Part shown: positions 26,186 through 35,634 of the stretch, piece after piece | Position numbering within the stretch: position 1 is the stretch's first letter | Layout: every line of letters starts with the position of its first letter | Source of the DNA: CAZRCG01 sp964598565 | GTDB lineage: Bacteria; Bdellovibrionota; UBA2394 | NCBI GenBank assembly: GCA_964598565.1 | Contig: CAZRCG010000001.1 | Coordinates: 124,001-188,000, forward strand | DNA length: 64,000 bases | Direction of reading: 5' to 3' | Notes under the pieces: generated by a model | Seen by the model: only the letters and a program-made list of their open reading frames with translations | The model's database searches: none | What the model was told of the DNA's origin: nothing | Translations under genes and position numbers: made by a program

Positions 26186-27535
26186 TCAACCGAAAGCCAT
26201 TTTGGCTGGGTTCTCCATATAATCACAAAATAAACGCAGATAACCGGCCGCAATAGCTCCATCTACAATGCGATGGTCACACGTAATATTGGTGAACATC
26301 ATCGGCCGAGCCACAATGGTGTCTTCCCCATTTTTTTCAACGACCACGGGTCTCTTTTTAATTTGAAACATGCCCAAAATAACGGACTCAGGATAATTAA
26401 TCACCGGCGTCGCATAAAGACCGCCGATATTACCAGGATTGGTAATGGTAATGGTCGAGCCCGTAAGATCTTGAACGCTCGCCTTGCCCGATCGCGCACG
26501 GTCGGCCACCTCTTTAATCTCATTGGCCAGTTGAAAGACATCTTTTTTATCGCAATCACGAACCACGGCAACCATCAAACCCTGATCGGTCTGCACGGAA
26601 ATACCGTAATGGTAATAGTGCTTCACCACCACTTCGTTGGCCTTGGTATCGAGGGTCGAATTCAAAATCGGAAAATGCTTCAAGGCCGCAATGGAGCCTT
26701 TAATAAAAAACGGAAGATACGTAAGTTTAGCGCCACCTTTTTTTGCAACTTCTTGGTTCATTTCATTGCGCAGACGAATCACTTCTGAAAAATCCACTTC
26801 GTCAAAATGAGTGAAGTGAACCGCCATGGTATACGACTCCGACAGCCGGTCTGCGATTTTTCGGCGCATGCCTATGAACGGAATACGCTCTTCTAAATGG
26901 CTTGTTGCCGATGGTGAACTACTTCGCGACTGAGAAACATCTAATGTATGAGAATTGTTATCGGCCGAAGGAACCAACGATAAAGACGACGCTCGCCCTA
27001 CAGCGCGCCCCACTTGAAATGCCGTTTCAAGATCGGACTTTAAAATTCGACCGCGTTCGCCCGAACCCGTAATACTCTGCAAATCGACGTTCTGCTCACG
27101 AGCCAGTTTACGAATCGCTGGCGACGCGAGAACTCGAGTGTCACCAGATCGCACTTGCTCCGGAACTTGCTTCGAAGCTGCACTTGCTGAAGCTTGGGTC
27201 GGCGAACCAACCCCAGGCAGCGCATCAGCCTTGTTGACAGAGCCGCTAGGCCTGGCGCCGGAGCTCTCTTCGGCGCGAGATTTTCCCACCGTAGCAGCCG
27301 ATGACTCTTCGATATCGATCAGCGGCGCCCCTACTTTGGCAAGTTGTCCTGGCTGATAATAGAGCTTCGTCACTCGACCCGATCGCGGCGCTGGCACCTC
27401 GACGGTCGCTTTGTCGGTCATAATCTCCACCATGGTGGAGTCCGCCTTAATATCATCGCCCTCTTTCACGCGCCATGAAATCACTTCACCTTCACTTAAA
27501 CCTTCGCCCAATTCGGGTAACTTAAAGATGGCCAT
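26186..27535 (-). CDS. 2-oxoacid dehydrogenase E2 (dihydrolipoyl acyltransferase)
   Basis: Core acyltransferase of a 2-oxoacid dehydrogenase complex. 449 residues: one lipoyl domain at 2-77 with Lys42 in EIMTDKATVEVPAP, a flexible linker, a peripheral-subunit-binding domain at about 135-170 (LASPAIRKLAREQNVDLQSI), a second linker, and a catalytic domain from about 220 ending with CDHRIVDGAIAAGYL. The single lipoyl domain and the PEL-GEGLSEGEV start are common in branched-chain or pyruvate E2. The E1 partner is not in the window. It overlaps lipA by 14 bases. Confidence 0.92.
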   Translation of the reverse strand: MAIFKLPELGEGLSEGEVISWRVKEGDDIKADSTMVEIMTDKATVEVPAPRSGRVTKLYYQPGQLAKVGAPLIDIEESSAATVGKSRAEESSGARPSGSVNKADALPGVGSPTQASASAASKQVPEQVRSGDTRVLASPAIRKLAREQNVDLQSITGSGERGRILKSDLETAFQVGRAVGRASSLSLVPSADNNSHTLDVSQSRSSSPSATSHLEERIPFIGMRRKIADRLSESYTMAVHFTHFDEVDFSEVIRLRNEMNQEVAKKGGAKLTYLPFFIKGSIAALKHFPILNSTLDTKANEVVVKHYYHYGISVQTDQGLMVAVVRDCDKKDVFQLANEIKEVADRARSGKASVQDLTGSTITITNPGNIGGLYATPVINYPESVILGMFQIKKRPVVVEKNGEDTIVARPMMFTNITCDHRIVDGAIAAGYLRLFCDYMENPAKMAFG

Positions 27536-28466
27536 AATTCTGTTTCGACTCCTTCACATAACGTTGGGTAAAAAATTCTGCCGCTCGATAGGAACTTCTC
27601 ACCATGGGCCCGGCAGCCACAAACGCAAAACCCATCTCCAACCCTCGCTCTTCTAATTCTTTAAATTCATCGGGATGCCAATAACGAACTACCGGATGAT
27701 GATTCTTTGAGGGCTGCAAATATTGACCGAGAGTAAGAATAGTCACGTCGACCGAGCGCAACTCCGCCATAGCCTCGAGCACCTCCTCGCGCGTTTCACC
27801 CAGGCCAAGCATCACCGACGATTTTGTAACGACAGTCGGCGACAGATCGCGAGACTGCTTGTGATACGCAAGCGATACCGCGTGACGGCAGCGCCTATCC
27901 CGCACCTGCGGAACCAGCCGAGAGACGGTCTCTATATTATGCGCTAGAACATCCACCCCAGCATCCAATAAGCGCTGAATAGAATCTCTCTGCGTACGCC
28001 GAAAATCGGGCGTGAGAGTTTCCACCAAAACACCGGGGTTCTCAGTTTTGATAGATGCCACCGTTGCGGCAAAATGCGCAGACCCCTCGTCGTCGAGCTC
28101 ATCACGATTCACCGACGTTAGAACAATATAGGAGAGCCCCAGAGTCTTCACACTCTGAGCGATTTTTTGAGGTTCTTCGGCGTCTAGTGGTGTGGGCAGC
28201 CCAGTCTTCACATGGCAAAATCGACAGGCTCGGGTGCAAATTTCTCCCATCAACATGAAGGTGGCCGTGCCCGCATTCCAGCACTCGTAAATATTAGGAC
28301 ATCGCGCCTCTCGACAGACCGTTGCCAAACCATGATCTTTTACAAGGCCTTCTATTTTTTGGTAACGATCGCCTTCTTCAAGACGAACTCTGAACCAGTC
28401 CGGTTTCTTCGCAGCGACGGGCGCCGTCTCAGGTAAATTCTGAAATGGCTTGGGCGGTCTTGGCAC
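27522..28466 (-). CDS. lipA: Lipoyl synthase
   Basis: Radical-SAM enzyme that inserts two sulfurs into octanoyl-lipoyl domains. 314 residues, with auxiliary-cluster cysteines 51, 56 and 62 (CREARCPNIYEC) and the radical-SAM triad 77, 81 and 84 (CTRACRFC). The C-terminal serine of the family lies in VRSSYRAAEF. It is first in the leftward lipoylation group, and its last 14 bases overlap the start of the E2 gene. Confidence 0.95.
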   Translation of the reverse strand: MPRPPKPFQNLPETAPVAAKKPDWFRVRLEEGDRYQKIEGLVKDHGLATVCREARCPNIYECWNAGTATFMLMGEICTRACRFCHVKTGLPTPLDAEEPQKIAQSVKTLGLSYIVLTSVNRDELDDEGSAHFAATVASIKTENPGVLVETLTPDFRRTQRDSIQRLLDAGVDVLAHNIETVSRLVPQVRDRRCRHAVSLAYHKQSRDLSPTVVTKSSVMLGLGETREEVLEAMAELRSVDVTILTLGQYLQPSKNHHPVVRYWHPDEFKELEERGLEMGFAFVAAGPMVRSSYRAAEFFTQRYVKESKQNYGHL

Positions 28467-28608
28467 AGCTCATCTAAGCATGGAGCCAGAGGCCGATCCA
28501 GCAATCATTTACCCGAATAGAGGGAGCCATCGTGTCAGCAACGGGGAAACGATATCGATGAAAGGTCTTAAGCAGCGAAAGGCGCTTTTCCTGCGATTCG
28601 CCGGTTAT

Positions 28609-29004
28609 TTATTTGCCGTCGGGCCCGGGTATTCTCTTAATGCGGAGCTCTGTGATGGAATACATGGAATTCTTAGAGGCAGATAAGTTGGATTTCTTCG
28701 AGTTGGTAAAGCCACCGAAGGGAGCTAAAAGAGTGGCATCCACTAGTGAGTCCGATGTATAGGCAGCAATCACAGCCTCGTACAAAGGGCTTTCAATGTT
28801 ACGTTTATTTAACTGAGCTTTTAGCGACCCAAAATCACCCAACGAATCGTGAGTGGGCTCAAATACCACCTCAATAGAAGCCCCTTTGACTTCAATAATC
28901 GCGACTTTGTAGTTATTTAAATCCAATGACAGTGGAGTTGCAAACGAGACAGTGGACACTACCATGCTGGTTAGTAAAACGATGAAGCTTAGTGCAAATT
29001 TCAT
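28609..29004 (-). CDS. Small exported protein of unknown function
   Basis: A 131-residue protein with a clear signal peptide (MKFALSFIVLLTSMVVSTVSFA) cut near residue 22. The mature part has mixed strands and helices and a basic end (TELRIKRIPGPDGK); no cysteines and no known domain are seen. AAGGAA lies about 9 bases before ATG 29004. It stands alone between the lipoylation group and the VapBC pair. Confidence 0.65.
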   Translation of the reverse strand: MKFALSFIVLLTSMVVSTVSFATPLSLDLNNYKVAIIEVKGASIEVVFEPTHDSLGDFGSLKAQLNKRNIESPLYEAVIAAYTSDSLVDATLLAPFGGFTNSKKSNLSASKNSMYSITELRIKRIPGPDGK

Positions 29005-29384
29005 AAATCATTCCTTACTTAGCGTGTTACGGTTTCACGAAGTATCTATCTCAAGAAGCCGCCGCTAACGACGTCTCTAATGGAATACTTCGATATCTGA
29101 GAGGCTACCTAGCGCATCGAAACTCAATTGGAATGGCCCCTTTTTTTTGCCGAGTCCTCGCTTTTAAAACCTTGAGTTTACACAGCGCGAAACTCATAGC
29201 ACAACCCTTTGGGGCCAAGACCCTGATTTTTGAAGGTTAATCGGAGCTCTTTGATTCGCGCGCTCAGTTCTTAGGGAATGAGGTTAAATTTCGGGGCCAA
29301 GTTTTGACCAGTAGTCATTAGATCTTGTTGGCCATATAGCCATACCGCATTGACCATATAGGCATACTGTGAGATGCTAGGCCT
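29005..29384. other. Intergenic region with upstream sequences of two divergent genes
   Basis: These 380 bases separate the leftward exported-protein gene from the rightward vapB. Apart from the two operator-like repeats close to vapB, I see AT-rich leader sequence for the exported protein and short poly-T and poly-G runs (for example the T8 run near 29145). No coding sequence, tRNA or clear terminator is visible. Confidence 0.5.
29330..29369 (+). promoter_or_regulatory. Paired direct repeats upstream of vapB (operator candidate)
   Basis: GCCATATAGCCATAC at 29331-29345 and ACCATATAGGCATAC at 29353-29367 match at 13 of 15 positions and are spaced 22 bases apart, about two helical turns, so they present the same DNA face. 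They end 18 bases before the GTG start of vapB. VapBC pairs usually repress their own promoter through such repeats. A TTGACC at 29350-29355 could be a -35 box inside the region. Confidence 0.55.
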
Positions 29385-29630
29385 GTGAAAACGACGGTAA
29401 ACTTGCCCCCTTCTTTGATGGCCAGGGCCAAGCGGCACGCTTTGGAGCATGGTCTCACTCTGAAGGAAGTTATCGAGAGAGGGATTCATCTGGTGCTTTC
29501 TAAGAGAGAGATTTCCAGAGATTTTAAACTGAAAGATTTTAGCGTTGCGGGAAATGGCCTTCAGCCTGGGGTGTCTCTCTCGGATTGGGATTCGATTCGA
29601 AAGGAAATTTATAAGGGACGGGGCGAGTGA
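29385..29630 (+). CDS. vapB: VapB-like antitoxin
   Basis: An 81-residue antitoxin candidate. The N terminus KTTVNLPPSLMARAKRHALE, followed by HGLTLKEVIERGIHL, is a ribbon-helix-helix DNA-binding fold, and the C-terminal tail (about 50-81) should wrap the toxin. Start is GTG at 29385. Its stop overlaps the GTG of the PIN toxin in a GTGA, giving coupled translation. The two upstream repeats suggest autoregulation. Confidence 0.82.
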   Translation: MKTTVNLPPSLMARAKRHALEHGLTLKEVIERGIHLVLSKREISRDFKLKDFSVAGNGLQPGVSLSDWDSIRKEIYKGRGE

Positions 29631-30058
29631 TTGCCGTCGACACCAATATTCTTGTTTATGCTCATCGAAAAGACTCCGAGTGGCATAAAAAAGCTGCCTC
29701 TAGACTCAAAGAATTGGCAGAATCTCGAGATTCATGGGGCATTCCATTTCCTTGCCTCCATGAGTTTTATTCTATCGTCACGCATCCCAAGATATTTTCG
29801 CCCCCCTCTTCGAGCAAGGAGGCCATGACACAAATTGATGAATGGTTAAGAAGTCCCAGCATCTTAACGCCGTCGGAGGGAAAGCACTATTGGACAATTT
29901 TAAAGAGCCTTTTGTCAGAGGGAAAAATCACAGGACCTCTCGTTCACGATGCGCGAGTGGTAGCCATTTGTATAGAATCGGGATTCTCTGAATTATGGTC
30001 TGCAGATCGCGATTTTTCTCGATTTTCAATTCGGGTCAGGAACCCTTTGATTCAATAA
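29627..30058 (+). CDS. vapC: VapC-like PIN-domain toxin
   Basis: A 143-residue PIN-domain ribonuclease. Acidic active-site residues are visible at Asp5 (AVDTNILVYA), Glu about 46 (CLHEFYSIVTHP), Asp about 113 (VHDARVVAICIE) and Asp about 128 (SADRDFSRF). VapC toxins cleave tRNA or rRNA and are held inactive by VapB. It starts with GTG overlapping the vapB stop and ends 8 bases from the convergent transporter gene. Confidence 0.87.
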   Translation: MIAVDTNILVYAHRKDSEWHKKAASRLKELAESRDSWGIPFPCLHEFYSIVTHPKIFSPPSSSKEAMTQIDEWLRSPSILTPSEGKHYWTILKSLLSEGKITGPLVHDARVVAICIESGFSELWSADRDFSRFSIRVRNPLIQ

Positions 30059-30066
30059 AGGCCTGT

Positions 30067-31035
30067 TTATCCTAACAGCAAAAGCCAGACACCCGCTACC
30101 ACGCCGATTACGCCCAAGATCTTGCGCCCATTGAAGATCTCACGTCCGAGCAGCAGGGCCATCGGAACAGAGATTGCCGGCGCCACTGAGGTTAGCACGG
30201 CGCCAACCGCTAGACTTGAATGACTTAAGCCATAGACATAGAGAAAAGGGCCACCGATACTTTCGACCGCTATCACGGGTAAATTTTTTAGCAGTTCTCT
30301 TCGCTCAAAAAGTCGAAAGCTTTTGAGGCCGTGCATCAACAAGCCCACCAGCGGACAAAGAAAGAACGCCATTCCCAATCGAAGTGCATTCACAAAGAAG
30401 GCATCGAGACTCACGCCCACTTTCGCAATGGCCACCGAATTTGAAGCCCAGAAAAATGATGTCATGAGCGCAAGAAATACACCGAAACCCATCCCACTTG
30501 TATTAGGTAGAAAACGTCGCTTCTTCGGAATATCCTGCAGTCGCGGTGTCGGCGGAATAAGCGCCTGGGAGCGGCGATCTGAGAGAATGACCGTCATGCT
30601 ACCGGTAATGACAATCAAAATTCCGACGATTTGAACGACTGAAAGAGCTTCACCTCTAAACAGAACGCCCCCCAAGGCAGACCAGAGAGGATAAACAGAG
30701 GCAATCGCCAGTGCGCCTGGCCCACCCATTCGTTTACTAGCCATCAAGAACAAAGAGTCGCCAAAGGCATAGCTCGAGAAAACGGCCAACAGGGCCCAAT
30801 TTATTTGTTCCGTACCCAGCGATTGCCACTGCTCTTCGAAATTTCCACGAAAAAAAACTACCGCGATCAAAAAAAATGGCAGGCCTACAAGTATGCGGTA
30901 GAAATTTACGATATAAGCGGGATATCTCTCAGAGAGCTTAGAGTACGCCAGCACACCTATGGCCCAAGTGAACGAGGCCCCGAACGCAGCCAATGGTCCC
31001 CAGGCGCTAAAACTCTCTACAGGTGACTGATCCAT
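30067..31035 (-). CDS. DMT/EamA-family transporter
   Basis: A 322-residue inner-membrane protein with about ten membrane helices in two EamA halves, each ending in a conserved pattern (VYPLWSALGGVLFRGEALSV and SVAPAISVPMALLLGREIFN). Members export metabolites or amino acids; the substrate cannot be told. A soluble loop of about 30 residues (SDRRSQALIPPTPRLQDIPK) joins the halves. It stands alone, converging on vapC. Confidence 0.87.
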   Translation of the reverse strand: MDQSPVESFSAWGPLAAFGASFTWAIGVLAYSKLSERYPAYIVNFYRILVGLPFFLIAVVFFRGNFEEQWQSLGTEQINWALLAVFSSYAFGDSLFLMASKRMGGPGALAIASVYPLWSALGGVLFRGEALSVVQIVGILIVITGSMTVILSDRRSQALIPPTPRLQDIPKKRRFLPNTSGMGFGVFLALMTSFFWASNSVAIAKVGVSLDAFFVNALRLGMAFFLCPLVGLLMHGLKSFRLFERRELLKNLPVIAVESIGGPFLYVYGLSHSSLAVGAVLTSVAPAISVPMALLLGREIFNGRKILGVIGVVAGVWLLLLG

Positions 31036-31194
31036 CTAGACTGACTCTTCTCTAACCATTGCTCGAGTCAAAATATCACAACAACGGCACGGCTCATATT
31101 ATCAGCGGCATCATTTTCGTGATCTCTTAAAACAGGCACTCGCCACGGCGCAGCAATATTAGTAGACGGCTGCTACTCTGTATGACCCTAAGCA

Positions 31195-32364
31195 CTATAA
31201 TTCCAGAAGCTCTACTAGAGCATCTTTCCAATAGAGAGCTCTCGTTGACCCTATTTGTTGGTTATTCTTATCGAGGGATACAAGAAAACGGTCGGCCCGA
31301 GCATCCGTGTCTTTTCCAAGCGTTTCTAGTGATTTTACGTCTGCAGGAGTGATTTTCTCTTTACTCTTTACTTCAATCATCGCTCGAGGCTTCCCGGGTC
31401 GGTCGATGATTAAATCAATCTCTACGTCTTCCTTGGTTCGCAAGTACGAGAAGCGCCAATCGAGTCTCTTGTAGGAGGCCCCTTTCACAAGTTCCATAAC
31501 AATGAAATGTTCGAAAGCATCTCCGAACGCCGATGTTCTGGGTACAAGCTTGCTGACCAAGGTACGATCGAGAGATCGCTTCACTCCGTTATCAAATAGG
31601 AAAAACTTTGGGGCACTACGTTGGGCCTTGCGAACAGATTCATGAAACGATGGAAGCTCGACGCCAAGATGAGTATCTTCCAAAATTTCATAGTAAGACG
31701 CGATAGTCATATCGTCCACGCCCACATCACGGGCTATGGCAGAACGATTCACAATTTTTCCACTCTTTTGAGCCGAGACTTCGAGAAAACGACGAAATGG
31801 GGCAATCTTGCGTACCCACTGTTCGAGTTGAATCTCTTTCTCGACGTAAGTAAGCACATACGCTCTTAAAAACTCTTCCGCATGTTCATCGCTTTGTGAC
31901 AAATACGCCTGCGGCAAAAGGCCTCTTTCCAAAGCTCGGCCTAAATGAAATGACTCACCCAATTCAAAACTTGAGAATGGAAAGAGCTGATAGACAACAG
32001 CACGACCGGCCAAAAGATTGACTCCCGCTTGCTTGAGTCGCCTCGCGCTGGAGCCTGTCAGAATAAATACTCGATTCTCTTTGACGATGAGTTGGTGAAC
32101 AATATCCAAAAGGTTGGGTGTTTTCTGAACTTCATCCACGTAAATAATCTTTTTTAGATTTTCCTTTTCGAGAATCTGTCGACGAAAAAGATCGGGATCC
32201 ATCATCAGATCATCCGCAACCTTGGGATTTAAAAGGTCATAGGTTAAAACCTCCGAACTTTGGCTTGATAGAAAATGCTCAATGAATGTCGTCTTCCCAG
32301 TGCCCCGGGCTCCAAACAGAAAAAAGCTCTGATTTCTCAGTGGTTTAAGAAGCCTTCCTATCAT
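31195..32364 (-). CDS. AAA ATPase with DUF4143 domain
   Basis: A 389-residue protein with a Walker A loop FGARGTGKTTFI at about 18-29, Walker B KKIIYVDEVQKTP near 70-82, and sensor-1 type FILTGSSARRLK, as in AAA_14 proteins. The C-terminal half (about 190-389) carries a DUF4143 region with a nuclease-like core (EDVEIDLIID and AMIEVKSKE), similar to PD-(D/E)XK folds. Such genes are widespread accessory genes of unknown role, possibly toxin- or defence-linked. No partner gene is adjacent. Confidence 0.83.
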   Translation of the reverse strand: MIGRLLKPLRNQSFFLFGARGTGKTTFIEHFLSSQSSEVLTYDLLNPKVADDLMMDPDLFRRQILEKENLKKIIYVDEVQKTPNLLDIVHQLIVKENRVFILTGSSARRLKQAGVNLLAGRAVVYQLFPFSSFELGESFHLGRALERGLLPQAYLSQSDEHAEEFLRAYVLTYVEKEIQLEQWVRKIAPFRRFLEVSAQKSGKIVNRSAIARDVGVDDMTIASYYEILEDTHLGVELPSFHESVRKAQRSAPKFFLFDNGVKRSLDRTLVSKLVPRTSAFGDAFEHFIVMELVKGASYKRLDWRFSYLRTKEDVEIDLIIDRPGKPRAMIEVKSKEKITPADVKSLETLGKDTDARADRFLVSLDKNNQQIGSTRALYWKDALVELLEL

Positions 32365-32531
32365 ACTCGTAATTTTAACGCTTTTTACCGATTATGATCA
32401 ACCCCACTGCTTCGGCATTAGCGAAACAAAGCCTCTCTTTACGTAACTTCATGAATTCACAGGGAAACCTTGATTAAGAAACCATATCCCCTATGCGACG
32501 AGCATCCGGTTTGGCTGATCGCTTAACTGAG

Positions 32532-33299
32532 TCATTGCGCAGATGCCGCGAGACGCTCTTCGGCTCGAGACGTCATTATTTCTAGCGCCTGGTGAATTAG
32601 TTTCTTATTAGGAGAGTCTCCGCCAGTTGACAGTAACCGTATGATGCGAGGCTGATCATAGGTAACAAGAAGCATCGCTACTTCTAGCCTATCCCCAAGG
32701 ACAGCAGGATATACTTTCTTATTTTTTTTGACAGCTGAAGGAATGGGTGTCGTGAGAATGGTCTCGAGATTGTTTAAGATCTCCTGCCTCCAAGGATTCT
32801 CTTGATACTCAAGAGCCGCCGATAAAAAATCGACCGCGTAGATTCTTTGATCCACCTTCTCGGGGGTTAAGTCGTGAGTCAAAATCTGCTGGCTGCGTCC
32901 AATCAAGGCGGGATGCGAAAGTAGCTCCTGGTACTGGGCTTTGGCCTCTGCAGATCTCAGTGCAAGATAGTGCAACTTGAAAAACGGATGAAAGAGCGGA
33001 TCCGATTTTTTCCAGTCAGGTTCTCGCGCAGAAACCACCGAATTAGCCGTTTCAATTTCCGTATTTTCTTCTACGGTACGTGCTCGAGGTGCCTCCCTCA
33101 TCATGGGAGTCGTTGCTTCAGGTCTTAGTGTCGGCTGTGGGCCAGACCCTGCCATAGCTTTCTTAATTGCCATCGGCTGAGCCCGACTGTCATGTGACTC
33201 TGGAGCCCAAAGACGCGCAAATAAAATAATGCCAATCGCCAACAGACCAAGACCTGTAAGCCAATAAGCGATTTTAGAAGAAGAATTTATGTTTTTCAT
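32532..33299 (-). CDS. Membrane-anchored protein of unknown function
   Basis: A 255-residue protein starting at ATG 33299, which forms an ATGA overlap with the stop of the upstream subtilase gene; the frame is open to 33359 without need. A single helix at about 11-30 (IAYWLTGLGLLAIGIILFA) anchors it, followed by a low-complexity region with PMMREAPRARTVEENTEIET and a helical C-terminal domain. No family recognised. Coupling to the subtilase suggests a joint role in the envelope. Confidence 0.65.
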   Translation of the reverse strand: MKNINSSSKIAYWLTGLGLLAIGIILFARLWAPESHDSRAQPMAIKKAMAGSGPQPTLRPEATTPMMREAPRARTVEENTEIETANSVVSAREPDWKKSDPLFHPFFKLHYLALRSAEAKAQYQELLSHPALIGRSQQILTHDLTPEKVDQRIYAVDFLSAALEYQENPWRQEILNNLETILTTPIPSAVKKNKKVYPAVLGDRLEVAMLLVTYDQPRIIRLLSTGGDSPNKKLIHQALEIMTSRAEERLAASAQ

Positions 33300-35626
33300 G
33301 GCTTCACCACAAAGCCTGATCTCTCGAGGATCCTCATTTTCTGTTTTGAGTCTCGGCACGGCTGATCACTTTGACAAAAGAGTTGATTCACGAGGGGCGA
33401 AACAATGCTGTCATAAATTTCTCCACGTTTTTTTATGAGCTCCTGAATATGGGCTTTCAGTGGCTCCTCAATTGTCGAAGTTCTTAAAGCGTTCTCGTAA
33501 AGCAGCAATAAGCGCTCCGATTTCTCAAGATCGACCACACCTCCAGATCTCACATCAATAACCTTTCCCTCAGGAAAAGAGGCTCCAATTAAAAGAGCCA
33601 AGCGTATTTCTTCAGCATTTCGCTGAGGAAATTTTTCAAACAACGTGGAAGCTGCCGCGGTAACTCGAGGCGCAGCGAACGACGATCCTACTTCTGAGCC
33701 ATCCACAGAAGTGCCCAGTGCCGCGATATCTGAAAATCGGTAGCTAGAGTCAGCCATGAAATCGCCACTTTGATCCACGGCAGAAACCTTCAGAAGCGTG
33801 GGAAAATTACCCAAATTCTGAGGGCAGCTATAATCTCCTGCTTTCATTGACTTCGTATTGCCCGCCGCTACAACCCAGAGAAATGGGGAGTCGTTCACAA
33901 TGGGACCTACTGTCGCTTTGCAGACTGATTCATCTACCGACTGAGTTATGGAGACATTTACGGAGCGAATACCTCGCTTATAGAGCGCGGCCTTTGCGGC
34001 ATGAATACGCTCAAAGCAAGCACTACGCGAAAACGTAGCAATTTTTGATTCGCCTTTCAAAGACGAGAAAACATCCGCAACCAAATTACCATGCTCTCCC
34101 GAATAGTAAATTGCATCTCCCGTAACTCGCCAGCTAACTCTCTCGTCTAACCACTCACGAAAATTGCCCCTTTCGTTTTCAAGCCAGCCGCTTAAGGAGC
34201 CTTTAAGAGATTCTCCATCTTCTGATTTATATCGGTAGGGTCCATAGAGAATCTTCTCTTTTAACGGGGCATTAAAATCGAAATCGTCACAAAATGCTGC
34301 AGATACTTTAGTCTCATTCTCCAACTGGCTGGTTCGCGTGTCTGAATCTTCAATATCCAGCTCTCGATCAAAGGTCTCCATATTGAGAGAACGCAAGTTT
34401 CGATCCGTGAGCCAGGGCAACACGATAACTCTCTTTTGAGGAAGAGAGATTTTTTTCCAATGAATCAAAACCATAGACGCAAGATCTGAAAAGTTAAGAA
34501 ATATCGTAGCAATGGCATTTCCCGACTCTCGTTCGAGAATCTCCAGTCGTGAATTTACGTTTTGGAATGAAATATATTGTCGCTTCCACTGCATCGTAAG
34601 ATTGCCGGGAACATCTTCGATGTTCTGCTCGAGTTCACAGTATCGATAGCAAGCCTGACGAAACGGAGTATTAATAAACTGAGGCTGAAATCCCTGAGTC
34701 CTAACGCTATCCAGATAAAAATGGTATGCGTCCGATACAATGGCCTGCGTCGCGGCCATAGATGCGAGGGGATAATCTAGATCGAATTTTCTATACTTAA
34801 GCTGAAGGTTAATGCCCATGTGTAGCATATTTAGACGCTCTCGAGATTCAGAGGACGTGTCGAAAATATCCTCGTGCTCAGCCAATCGAAAGTCCCTTAG
34901 GTTAAGACCATTTTGATCTCCCAGAGCAATGGGTAAAAGTTCAGGATCTTCTTCATAGAGGTATTGAGGTTCCCAGTTTGAGCCATTGGAGTCTGATTCT
35001 GTGAAAGCCTTATCAAGTCGGTAGGCTTGGTTAAGTTGTCGAATGGTATTTACTTGAATATTGAGGTGATCAAAGAGCTTTAAGTGCCCTAGGCCCGAAT
35101 GAACCTCTAGTAAACTGGAAGCTGGGCCGGAAGCGATTTGATTTGAAAACGGTAAAACGCCCCCTCGATCAAAGAAACGCGACATCGTATCCCACAGCCG
35201 ACAAGAGTCGTCCTCACTGCCTAATGATCTAATCCTGGTCTGAGTATTCACTCCATAAGCCGTAGGTTTCCTGGCAAATAACGCGCCAGATTCAAACTCT
35301 TGCATGGAACTACAGACACCTTGTTGCCGATGCCTATCTACAACAAAAGATTTTCCCGCTTCTTCACAGCGACAACGTTTATAGAAATCATCGTATGTGG
35401 CTCCCTCACTATTCATACAGAGGAGTCTCAGTTCATTGATCGCCTGCGCGGCCGTCGGCAATATGCCGAAGTCAGAATAAAGAGCTTCGACATGTTTTAT
35501 TGGAATATCTTGAACCGGCGACTTAGGGGCGCTCGCAGAGGGTTGTGAGGAACTCTCACAACCCATCAAAGCAAGACCCAGCCAGAGACTATTCCAAAAA
35601 GGTGCAAAAGGCTGGTAAGTTTTCAT
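33296..35626 (-). CDS. Subtilisin-like (S8) serine protease lipoprotein
   Basis: A 776-residue lipoprotein: signal with lipobox LALMGC (Cys about 23), so probably an envelope-anchored protein. The catalytic domain lies at about 440-700: an aspartate candidate in SAAFCDDFDFN, histidine in EHGNLVADVF (about 511), asparagine in WVVAAGN and serine in GSSFAAPRVTAA (about 647). The N-terminal 430 residues are not assigned and the serine loop departs from the usual GTS. It lies 9 bases after the Hint gene and overlaps the following anchored-protein gene by 4 bases. Active-site assignment of the aspartate is tentative. Confidence 0.8.
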   Translation of the reverse strand: MKTYQPFAPFWNSLWLGLALMGCESSSQPSASAPKSPVQDIPIKHVEALYSDFGILPTAAQAINELRLLCMNSEGATYDDFYKRCRCEEAGKSFVVDRHRQQGVCSSMQEFESGALFARKPTAYGVNTQTRIRSLGSEDDSCRLWDTMSRFFDRGGVLPFSNQIASGPASSLLEVHSGLGHLKLFDHLNIQVNTIRQLNQAYRLDKAFTESDSNGSNWEPQYLYEEDPELLPIALGDQNGLNLRDFRLAEHEDIFDTSSESRERLNMLHMGINLQLKYRKFDLDYPLASMAATQAIVSDAYHFYLDSVRTQGFQPQFINTPFRQACYRYCELEQNIEDVPGNLTMQWKRQYISFQNVNSRLEILERESGNAIATIFLNFSDLASMVLIHWKKISLPQKRVIVLPWLTDRNLRSLNMETFDRELDIEDSDTRTSQLENETKVSAAFCDDFDFNAPLKEKILYGPYRYKSEDGESLKGSLSGWLENERGNFREWLDERVSWRVTGDAIYYSGEHGNLVADVFSSLKGESKIATFSRSACFERIHAAKAALYKRGIRSVNVSITQSVDESVCKATVGPIVNDSPFLWVVAAGNTKSMKAGDYSCPQNLGNFPTLLKVSAVDQSGDFMADSSYRFSDIAALGTSVDGSEVGSSFAAPRVTAAASTLFEKFPQRNAEEIRLALLIGASFPEGKVIDVRSGGVVDLEKSERLLLLYENALRTSTIEEPLKAHIQELIKKRGEIYDSIVSPLVNQLFCQSDQPCRDSKQKMRILERSGFVVKP

Positions 35627-35634
35627 ACGTCTCC

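Noticed and set aside
26273..26788. 171-residue open frame antisense in the E2 catalytic domain
   Set aside because: Histidine- and asparagine-rich mirror of a conserved enzyme; no start signal.
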